From positions 1 to 12,306 of the forward strand of contig CAMKFY010000024.1 in the NCBI GenBank assembly GCA_946411985.1: DNA of 12,306 bases. Direction: 5' to 3'. Below the pieces are notes generated by a model. The model had not been told where the DNA came from. It saw only the letters and a program-made list of their open reading frames with translations, and made no database searches. The stretch comes from an uncultured Clostridiaceae bacterium. Lineage in GTDB: Bacteria; Bacillota; Clostridia; Oscillospirales; Ruminococcaceae. How positions within the stretch are numbered: the first letter of the stretch is position 1; each line of letters starts with the position of its first letter. Below are positions 5,773 through 12,306 of this stretch, piece by piece. Made by a program: the position numbers and the translations under genes.

Positions 5773-6888
5773 TTGATAAAAGGTGACGTTTTATTTTATA
5801 TTTGGTTAGCTCAATGTTTCTCTTACGGCAGCGCTTTGCCTGCTGAAATTTTAAGATTTTACGGAAACAAGATATATAAGTTCTATGAAAATGTAGAAAA
5901 AGAATCTAAAAATTTTAAAATAACTGCAAAACGCTTAGAAAAGCTAAAAAATACAAAGTTAAAAGATTATGAATATATTTTGCAGTTATGCAATCGCCTA
6001 CACATTAAAGTAGTTTGTTATGCAGACGAAGAATACCCCAAACGGCTAAGAGAGATACCAAACGCTCCAGTAGTGTTATATTATGTTGGAAGCTTAGGCG
6101 TAACATTTCAGCCATGCATTTCTGTTGTTGGCACGAGAAGGTGCGACGAATATGGTATTAAAATGGCAAAAGAGGTTTCAGAAAAGCTTATAGAGTATGG
6201 CATAACGCTTGTTAGCGGCTGCGCCACTGGTGTGGATAGCATAGTTCATAAGGCAGCATTAAAATTTAAAGGTTATACTGCTGCTGTTCTTGGCACTGCG
6301 CTTGAAGTATCCTACCCTTTTGAAAATAAAGAACTAAAACGAAATATAGTAAGGAGTGGTGGCTTAGTTATTAGCGAATACCCGCCAAAAACAAAAACAT
6401 CTCCATGGCTTTTCCCAATAAGAAATAGAATAATTAGTGCCATGTGCGATGCTGTTATATTAGTTCAGTCTCCTGAAAAGTCGGGTGCTGTTATAAGCGT
6501 AAATTTAGCATTAAATTATGGGAAAAAGGTTTTCTGCGTACCACCAGCTGATATTTTTAGTGAAAATGCAAATGGCATAAAAAAATGTTTGGAAAAAGGA
6601 GCCACCATGCTTTTAGATATTAAAGATGTGCTAAGCGTTTACGAGAATTCAACATATAAAATTACTAAGAAAACTTCAAACGAGCTCCCAAACAAGCAGT
6701 GTGGCAAAAGCAAAAAAGAAATACCACCACAGTTTAGAAAGCTATTTGAAATTGTTAACAAAGAGGAAAGATTAACAGAAATTTTAAAAAAATCGGGTTC
6801 GCCTGCAAGCAAAGCTCTTTCTATTTTAACTCAAATGGAACTTTTAAATATTGTTAAGCGAACAAAAATTGGTTTTAGTGTGTGTTAA
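5773..6888 (+). CDS. dprA: DNA processing protein DprA (Smf)
   Basis: DprA binds incoming single-stranded DNA and loads RecA during natural transformation; homologues persist in many bacteria not known to be competent. The start is TTG at 5773, with GGAAGG (5759-5764) inside the end of the preceding gene, 8 nt upstream. The Rossmann-like domain shows SVVGTRRCDEYG (118-128), SGCATGVDSIVHKAAL (148-163), VLGTALEVSYPFEN (172-185) and SEYPPKTKTSPWLFPIRNRII (201-221). After that come the SGAVISVNLAL segment and, at the C-terminus, a winged-helix-like domain (about 315-371). Odd points: the family's PPG is PPK, and the usual VPG after the last strand is VPP. Overall length is normal, so it is probably functional. 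Confidence 0.95.
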   Translation: MIKGDVLFYIWLAQCFSYGSALPAEILRFYGNKIYKFYENVEKESKNFKITAKRLEKLKNTKLKDYEYILQLCNRLHIKVVCYADEEYPKRLREIPNAPVVLYYVGSLGVTFQPCISVVGTRRCDEYGIKMAKEVSEKLIEYGITLVSGCATGVDSIVHKAALKFKGYTAAVLGTALEVSYPFENKELKRNIVRSGGLVISEYPPKTKTSPWLFPIRNRIISAMCDAVILVQSPEKSGAVISVNLALNYGKKVFCVPPADIFSENANGIKKCLEKGATMLLDIKDVLSVYENSTYKITKKTSNELPNKQCGKSKKEIPPQFRKLFEIVNKEERLTEILKKSGSPASKALSILTQMELLNIVKRTKIGFSVC

Positions 6889-6927
6889 TATATTTAAAAT
6901 ATATTTAAAAAATTAAAGAGTAGTGTT

Positions 6928-8991
6928 ATGTCTAAGTTAATTATTGTGGAATCCCCTGCTAAAGCAAAAACAATACAAAAATATTTGGGTAAAGGTTATA
7001 AGGTAATGGCCTGCATGGGTCATTTAAGAGACCTGCCAAAGTCTAAAATGGGAATAGATATTGAAAACAACTTCGAGCCAAACTATATAAACATTAAAGG
7101 AAAAGGCCCCATAATAAAAGATTTAAAAAAGAACGCATCAAAATCTGAAATGGTGTATTTGGCGCCAGACCCAGATAGAGAAGGCGAAGCCATATCTTGG
7201 CATCTTGCTTATATTTTAAGTTTAGATAAAAACGAAAAAAATAGGGTTACTTTTAATGAAATAACAAAGTCTGGCGTTAAGGTTGGCATAAAAAACCCAA
7301 GGCAAATAGATAAAAATTTAGTGGACGCCCAACAAGCAAGGCGAGTGTTAGATAGGTTGGTGGGCTATAAATTAAGCCCGTTCTTATGGAAAAAGGTAAA
7401 GCCTGGGCTTTCTGCAGGCCGTGTGCAATCTGTGGCTGTGCAACTTATAGTGGAAAGAGAAAATGAAATAAAAAACTTCATACCAAAAGAATATTGGACT
7501 ATAGACGCCATTTTAAAAGGCGAGAAAGAAAAGAAAAGCTTTAAAGCTGCACTTTATAAATCAAACGGCAAAAAAATAGAAATAGATAACGAAAAAACAG
7601 CGAACGATATATTAAAAAATTTGGAAAATAATAAATATGTTGTTTCAGAAATTAAAAACGGCGTATCTAAAAAGTCCCCTGCTCCGCCATTTTCCACCTC
7701 CACGTTGCAACAAGATGCATTTAATAGGTTAAATTTTAAATCTTTTAAGACTATGAGCATAGCGCAACAACTATATGAAGGGGTAAACGTTAAAAACCAT
7801 GGCACAATGGGCCTAATAACCTATATGCGAACAGATTCACTCAGAATATCTGCTGAGGCTGCCGCAGAAGCAAAAAAATATATATTGGAAAACTTCGGCG
7901 ATGTTTATGCGCCTAAAAGTTTTAGAATATATAAAGGAAAGTCTTCCGCTCAAGATGGCCACGAAGCAATACGACCCACTATGCCAAGCCTTAGCCCTGC
8001 TCTAGTGCAAAATTCGCTAACTCCAGAACAGTTTAAACTATATAAACTAATTTGGAGCAGGTTTATGGCAAGCCAAATGGCAGACGCGTTATATAACACC
8101 ACGTCTGTTTTAATATCTAACGGCAACTATATTTTTAAAGCGAACGGCTCTAGCTTAAAGTTTCCAGGCTTTTTAGCCGTGCTAGAAGATAAAAAAGAAA
8201 AAGATAATATTCTGCCAGAACTTAAAAAAGACGATGTATTGGTGGCGCAAAAAATAGAAAAAAATCAACATTTTACAGAGCCACCACCACACTACACAGA
8301 AGCATCGCTCACCAAAACTTTAGAAGAATTAGGAATAGGGCGCCCGTCCACATATGTGCCAACAATTAGCACTATTGTTTCTAGAGGGTATGTGGAGCGG
8401 GATAAAAAAGCTTTAAAATCAACGCCCCTTGGCGAAACTATAACAGACATAATGAAAGAGAACTTTTCCAGCGTTATAAACGTTTCATTTACAGCAAAAA
8501 TAGAAGAAGATTTTGATGAAGTAGCAGAAGGCAAGCTAAAATGGAAAGATTCCATTAAAGAATTTTACAGTAGCTTTTATGAAACATTAAAGGAAGCAGA
8601 AAAAAACACCGATTCTAAAAACTATAAAATTCAAGACGAAGAAACCAATGAAATATGCGAAAAATGCGGCAAGCATATGGTTATAAAGCATGGTAGATTT
8701 GGCAAATTTTTGGCATGTAGCGGCTACCCCGAATGCAAAAACACTAAAAAAATAGTGGTGCCAACTGTTGGCATATGCCCTATTTGCAAAGCAAAAATAA
8801 TAGAGAAAAAATCTTCCAAAGGCAGAATTTTTTATGGCTGTGAAAGATATCCAGATTGCAATTTTATAAGCTGGGATGAACCTGTTAAAGATATATGCCC
8901 TATATGCAAAAACACAATGTTTAAGAAAAAGGGCAAAACTCCAAAAATATATTGTGCCAACGAAAAATGCAAAGGTATAAATAATGAATGA
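6928..8991 (+). CDS. topA: DNA topoisomerase I (type IA)
   Basis: It relaxes negative supercoils by cutting one strand and forming a 5'-phosphotyrosine. The 687 residues include the TOPRIM domain with IVESPAKAKTI (Glu8) and the acidic triad in DPDREGEAISWH (Asp81, Asp83, Glu85), then GLSAGRVQSVAVQLI. The active-site motif is GLITYMRTDSLRIS (Tyr299, Arg301), followed by QDGHEAIRPT and LGIGRPSTY. The C-terminus carries three four-cysteine zinc ribbons (CEKCG...CSGYPEC, CPICK...CERYPDC, CPICK...CANEKC). The gene starts 39 bases after dprA with only a weak AAAGAG site, and its last 8 bases overlap trmFO. dprA-topA-trmFO is a common Firmicutes order. Confidence 0.97.
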   Translation: MSKLIIVESPAKAKTIQKYLGKGYKVMACMGHLRDLPKSKMGIDIENNFEPNYINIKGKGPIIKDLKKNASKSEMVYLAPDPDREGEAISWHLAYILSLDKNEKNRVTFNEITKSGVKVGIKNPRQIDKNLVDAQQARRVLDRLVGYKLSPFLWKKVKPGLSAGRVQSVAVQLIVERENEIKNFIPKEYWTIDAILKGEKEKKSFKAALYKSNGKKIEIDNEKTANDILKNLENNKYVVSEIKNGVSKKSPAPPFSTSTLQQDAFNRLNFKSFKTMSIAQQLYEGVNVKNHGTMGLITYMRTDSLRISAEAAAEAKKYILENFGDVYAPKSFRIYKGKSSAQDGHEAIRPTMPSLSPALVQNSLTPEQFKLYKLIWSRFMASQMADALYNTTSVLISNGNYIFKANGSSLKFPGFLAVLEDKKEKDNILPELKKDDVLVAQKIEKNQHFTEPPPHYTEASLTKTLEELGIGRPSTYVPTISTIVSRGYVERDKKALKSTPLGETITDIMKENFSSVINVSFTAKIEEDFDEVAEGKLKWKDSIKEFYSSFYETLKEAEKNTDSKNYKIQDEETNEICEKCGKHMVIKHGRFGKFLACSGYPECKNTKKIVVPTVGICPICKAKIIEKKSSKGRIFYGCERYPDCNFISWDEPVKDICPICKNTMFKKKGKTPKIYCANEKCKGINNE

Positions 8992-10303
8992 AGTATCTGT
9001 TATAGGCGCAGGGCTGGCAGGTTGCGAAGCAGCATATATATTAGCTAGCCATAAAATACCAGTTAAGCTATATGAAATGAAGCCAAAAAAGTTTTCAAAA
9101 GCCCATAAATCTCCTCTTTTTGGCGAGCTAGTTTGTTCAAATTCGTTTAAATCTAAAAATAAAGACACCGCTTCCGGCATGCTAAAACTTGAAATGCAGC
9201 TTTTAAATTCATTGGTTTTAAAAATTGCGAATTTATCAGCTGTGGAAGCAGGCCAGGCGCTTGCTGTAGATAGAAACTTATTTTCTAAAGAGCTTACGCG
9301 TAATATAAAAAGCTGTAAATACATAACTATAGTAAATGAAGAGGTGAAAAGTATACCAAAAGGCTATGTTATTATAGCCACTGGCCCTTTAACTTCAGAT
9401 GCTTTTATGGCTAGCATAGAAAAAATAATAAACTGTTCCAACCTTTACTTTTATGATGCAATAGCTCCTATATTGTATGGCGATTCTATAAATTTAAACG
9501 GCTCTTATGGCGCATTCTACAGCTCTAGGTATGCGCCAAACCAAAAAGACTATCTAAACTGCCCAATGAATGAAGAACAGTATGATTTGTTTTATAAAAG
9601 CATAGTTAACGCTGAGCTTGCCAAACTACACAGCTTCGACAAACCCAAAATATATGAAGGCTGTATGCCAATAGAAGTAATGGCAAAAAGAGGAAAAGAC
9701 ACTATGCGATTTGGCCCTCTAAAGCCGGTAGGCATAAAGCGCCCAGAAACGAATGAACGCTATTATGCTGTTGTGCAGTTAAGAAAGGAAAATTTGGTTG
9801 GCAGCTTTTTTAATATGGTGGGATTCCAAACAAATTTGAAGTATGGTGAGCAAAAAAGAATATTTAGACAAATACCTGCTTTAAAAGATGCAGAATTTTT
9901 AAGGTATGGCAGTATGCATAAAAATATATTTATAAATAGCCCAGCTCTTTTAAATGAAAACCTTTCGCTTAAAGGTTTTGAAAATATATATTTTGCTGGC
10001 CAAATAACGGGCGTGGAGGGATACCTTGAAAGCGCTGCATGCGGTATGTTAGCTGGATATTTTTTAAAAAACAAAATTAAAGGCGTTAGGTTTACACCGT
10101 TGCCAGAAACTTCAATTATGGCATCACTTATAAAATACATAACGAATAAAGCAAATAGCACAAATTTTCAACCTATGTCTTCAAATTTTGGGCTTTTGCC
10201 AATGCCATACCCGCCTATTAAAAGCAAAAAAGAAAAACATAAAATGTTATCAGAAAGAGGCGTAAAAGATTTAAAAGAATATATTAATTCAAACGGTATA
10301 TAA
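8984..10303 (+). CDS. trmFO: Methylenetetrahydrofolate-tRNA-(uracil-5-)-methyltransferase TrmFO
   Basis: A flavoprotein that makes 5-methyluridine at position 54 of tRNA (T loop) with methylenetetrahydrofolate as carbon donor. The 439 residues begin with the FAD-binding motif VSVIGAGLAGCEAA (4-17). Further landmarks are GELVCSNSFKS with Cys51, ATGPLTSDA, YEGCMPIEVMAKRG with Cys227, MRFGPLKPVG, and near the C-terminus FAGQITGVEGYLESAACG. The two cysteines correspond to those implicated in catalysis in the Bacillus enzyme. The ATG lies within the topA end (ATGAATGA arrangement, 8-base overlap), so translation is probably coupled. Confidence 0.97.
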   Translation: MNEVSVIGAGLAGCEAAYILASHKIPVKLYEMKPKKFSKAHKSPLFGELVCSNSFKSKNKDTASGMLKLEMQLLNSLVLKIANLSAVEAGQALAVDRNLFSKELTRNIKSCKYITIVNEEVKSIPKGYVIIATGPLTSDAFMASIEKIINCSNLYFYDAIAPILYGDSINLNGSYGAFYSSRYAPNQKDYLNCPMNEEQYDLFYKSIVNAELAKLHSFDKPKIYEGCMPIEVMAKRGKDTMRFGPLKPVGIKRPETNERYYAVVQLRKENLVGSFFNMVGFQTNLKYGEQKRIFRQIPALKDAEFLRYGSMHKNIFINSPALLNENLSLKGFENIYFAGQITGVEGYLESAACGMLAGYFLKNKIKGVRFTPLPETSIMASLIKYITNKANSTNFQPMSSNFGLLPMPYPPIKSKKEKHKMLSERGVKDLKEYINSNGI

Positions 10304-10331
10304 ATTATATTATATAATTAGGAGAGGCAAT

Positions 10332-11324
10332 ATGAAGCTTATAGTAGACGCATTTGGTGGCGATTTTGCGCCGGAAAGCACATTGAAAGGGTGCGTTTTA
10401 GCCAAAAATGAATATAAGAATGTGAATATAATCCTCTCTGGCAACGAACAATTAATAAAAAAAGCTGCAGAACAACTGAAAATAGATATATCTGAATTTA
10501 CAATTTTAAACGCTAAAGATAGCATTTCTGCCGAACAAAACCCAGCTGAAATATTAAAAGAAAAAAATAACAGTTCAATGGCTGTAGGCCTTAAAGCTTT
10601 AAATTTGGAAGATGTTGACGGGTTTATAACTGCAGGAAGCACAGGAGCTTTAGCAGTTGGAGCTTGCTATTTTGTGGAAAAAATTAAAGGAGTGAAAAGA
10701 GCGGCTCTTTGCCCAACATTGCCGTCTTATAAAAGCAAATTTTTATTAATAGACGCTGGAGCAAACCTAGAATGTAAGGAGAACATACTTTTGCAATTTG
10801 CTATAATGGGAAATATATACGCAAAAAACATATTTAAAATAGAAAACCCAAAGGTTGGCCTAGCAAATGTTGGCATAGAATCTAAAAAAGGCACACTATC
10901 ACACAGGCTAGCGTATAACCTAATATCTAATAATAAAAATATAAATTTTATTGGCAATGTGGAAGCGAGATATATTCCAATGGGCGGTTGCGACGTTGTA
11001 GTATCAGACGGGCTTAGTGGCAATATGATATTAAAAACAATGGAAGGCACAGCTAAATGTCTAATTAAAAGCTTAAAAGATATATATTTAAGCACTACAA
11101 AAGCAAAAATAGCAGCAGCACTACTTAAAAAAGAACACAAAATATTAAAGCAGAAATTAGATTATAAAAATTACGGTGGAGCCATATATTTAGGCTTTTG
11201 TAAACCAATTATTAAAGCACACGGAAACTCCAATGCATGCACATTTAAAAACGCCATAAAAACTGCTATTTCTTGTGTAAATGAAAACATAGTATATGAT
11301 ATAGCTAAGTATATTAAAAGTTAA
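10332..11324 (+). CDS. plsX: Phosphate acyltransferase PlsX
   Basis: PlsX converts acyl-ACP and phosphate to acyl-phosphate, the donor for PlsY in the first step of phospholipid synthesis, as a peripheral membrane enzyme. Typical blocks in the 330 residues are DAFGGDFAPEST, ITAGSTGALAVG, LLIDAGAN, FIGNVEARYI, DVVVSDGLSGNMILKTMEG and GGAIYLGF...IKAHGNS. Several differ slightly from the commonest forms (DAMGGD, AGNTGA, DGFTGN), but the order and length are normal. GGAGAGG (10321-10327) lies 4 nt before the ATG. It is followed by rnc after 67 bases, without the acpP gene that usually lies between them. Confidence 0.96.
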   Translation: MKLIVDAFGGDFAPESTLKGCVLAKNEYKNVNIILSGNEQLIKKAAEQLKIDISEFTILNAKDSISAEQNPAEILKEKNNSSMAVGLKALNLEDVDGFITAGSTGALAVGACYFVEKIKGVKRAALCPTLPSYKSKFLLIDAGANLECKENILLQFAIMGNIYAKNIFKIENPKVGLANVGIESKKGTLSHRLAYNLISNNKNINFIGNVEARYIPMGGCDVVVSDGLSGNMILKTMEGTAKCLIKSLKDIYLSTTKAKIAAALLKKEHKILKQKLDYKNYGGAIYLGFCKPIIKAHGNSNACTFKNAIKTAISCVNENIVYDIAKYIKS

Positions 11325-11391
11325 TATATATCTGGCTATATTAGTTTTGTGGTTTAAATTAATTAAGTAAGGAGATTTTTAAAATTAAATT

Positions 11392-12084
11392 ATGAAAGAA
11401 CTTCAAGAAACAATAGGATATTTTTTTAAAGATGAAAATATATTAAAAACTGCGTTAACTCACTCTTCATATAGCAACGAATCTAAAAACAACCTTAAAA
11501 ATAACGAAAGATTAGAGTTTTTAGGAGATTCTGTTATATCTTTAATAATTGCCACACATCTTTTTGAAATATTCCCAAAAGAATCTGAAGGCGAGCTAAC
11601 CAAGGTGCGCGCTTTTTTCGTTTGTGATAACTCTCTTTCAAAGTTTGCCGAACAAATAAACCTCGGAGCCTATTTATTAATGGGCAAAGGCGAAGAACAT
11701 GCAGGCGGCAGGAGCCGACTTTCTATTTTAGAAGACGCATTTGAAGCTTTAGTAGGCGCATTATATTTAGATGGCGGGTTCTCTGTGGCTAAAAATTTTG
11801 TGCTAGGGTTCCTTCCAAAACAAATAGACATAAAAAAAATTGACAGCCTCACAGATTATAAAACAAAATTACAGGAACTCGTGCAAAAACATGACAAAAA
11901 TTTTAAAATAGAATATATTTTAATTAAAGAAACAGGGCCAGACCACGATAAAAGTTTTGAAGTGGAGCTTACAATAAATTCCAAACCTATAAGCTTTGGT
12001 AGCGGAAAAAGCAAGAAAAGAGCAGAACAAAATGCAGCTAAAAACGCATTAGAAAATTTGAAAAATAATATAGAATTGCATTAA
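11392..12084 (+). CDS. rnc: Ribonuclease III
   Basis: A double-stranded-RNA endonuclease that processes rRNA precursors and other structured RNAs. The 230 residues hold the catalytic domain with NERLEFLGDSV (Glu39, Glu42, Asp46) and EDAFEALVGALYLDGG (Asp115, Glu118), then a dsRNA-binding domain from about 152 to 226 ending in KKRAEQNAAKNALENL. An in-frame TAA at 11386-11388 restricts the start to ATG 11392 (or a rare ATT just before it). The clear GGAG site (11371-11374) is 17 nt upstream, longer than usual. The last 20 or so codons are copied exactly at the right end of the window (12252-12306). Confidence 0.97.
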   Translation: MKELQETIGYFFKDENILKTALTHSSYSNESKNNLKNNERLEFLGDSVISLIIATHLFEIFPKESEGELTKVRAFFVCDNSLSKFAEQINLGAYLLMGKGEEHAGGRSRLSILEDAFEALVGALYLDGGFSVAKNFVLGFLPKQIDIKKIDSLTDYKTKLQELVQKHDKNFKIEYILIKETGPDHDKSFEVELTINSKPISFGSGKSKKRAEQNAAKNALENLKNNIELH

Positions 12085-12135
12085 ACCTTAACATATATTA
12101 TAAATAATTTTAAAACTGGGAGTGAAGTTGTTTAT

Positions 12136-12246
12136 ATGGGGTTTTTTGAAAAATTAAAACAAAGCCTCAGTAAAACAAGAAATATATTCACAAATAAACT
12201 AATAAGTACTTCTATTAAATATATAGCTTTAACACCAAAACAATAA
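12136..12246 (+). CDS. ftsY: FtsY (SRP receptor) N-terminal fragment, stopped after 36 codons
   Basis: MGFFEKLKQSLSKTR resembles the N-terminal membrane-targeting start of FtsY, the GTPase receptor for the signal recognition particle. ftsY commonly lies close downstream of rnc, usually after smc. A GGGAG site (12118-12122) precedes the ATG by 13 nt. The frame ends at TAA 12244-12246 after ...IKYIALTPKQ, with none of the GTPase domain. Five bases further on, an exact copy of the rnc tail starts, in the same frame. The fragment may be one arm of a duplication with an intact ftsY outside the window, a real truncation, or an assembly artefact. The FtsY assignment rests on about 15 residues plus context. 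Confidence 0.5.
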   Translation: MGFFEKLKQSLSKTRNIFTNKLISTSIKYIALTPKQ

Positions 12247-12251
12247 AGAAA

Positions 12252-12306
12252 AGCAGAACAAAATGCAGCTAAAAACGCATTAGAAAATTTGAAAAATAAT
12301 ATAGAA
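12252..12306 (+). repeat. Exact 55-base copy of the rnc 3' region (12021-12075) at the window end
   Basis: All 55 bases match 12021-12075. The match begins where the preceding bases differ (A at 12251, G at 12020) and stops only at the window end, so its true length is unknown. The offset is 231 bases. Allowing a 2-base gap, a further AAGAAA also aligns upstream. It may be a 231-bp tandem duplication or a contig-end overlap. Confidence 0.95.

Noticed and set aside
8587..9324. 245-codon minus-strand frame across the topA/trmFO junction
   Set aside because: It is antisense to the TopA zinc ribbons and the TrmFO FAD motif, both clearly conserved, and has Phe/Ala-rich shadow composition.

Overview
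The window looks like a chromosomal piece of a strongly AT-rich member of the Bacillota, most probably an uncultured Clostridia-type gut or host-associated bacterium. This rests on the gene order infC-rpmI-rplT-trmH-like-dprA-topA-trmFO-plsX-rnc-ftsY', the folate-dependent TrmFO, the Shine-Dalgarno sites and the standard genetic code (TGG for Trp, TGA as stop). I cannot name a genus.

Left third (1-2983, minus strand): one unbroken reading frame of at least 994 codons that runs off the left edge. It is a Lys/Asn/Asp/Glu-rich repetitive protein with one hydrophobic segment near its N-terminus. From N to C it has a Gly-rich linker, a very basic stretch, a small beta-like island, four 14-residue coiled-coil repeats, an acidic globular-looking island, and 48-residue tandem repeats (144 bp each) that continue past the edge. 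The long plus-strand frames opposite it are compositional shadows. I do not recognise the family.

Middle (2936-3814): no conserved gene. It holds three tandem copies (about 245-252 bp) of the big gene's promoter, leader and first 15 codons. Only the gene-proximal copy keeps a consensus -35, an extended -10 and a strong ribosome site; the two outer copies, almost identical to each other, have lost them. Directly beyond the array is a divergent plus-strand consensus promoter and a leader of about 120 nt with a hairpin, which open the housekeeping operon.

Right part (3815-12246, plus strand): a closely packed operon for translation initiation and 50S proteins (infC, rpmI, rplT), a SpoU-type RNA methyltransferase, DNA processing and topology (dprA, topA), tRNA modification (trmFO), phospholipid synthesis (plsX), RNA processing (rnc) and the start of ftsY. 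infC appears to start at an AUC codon. acpP and smc, usual neighbours in related operons, are absent. The ftsY frame stops after 36 codons, just before an exact 55-base copy of the rnc tail that runs to the window end.

The first 55 bases are also an exact copy of an internal repeat. Exact 55-base internal copies at both ends suggest that the window is a whole short-read contig cut at repeat nodes, so the edge genes need care.
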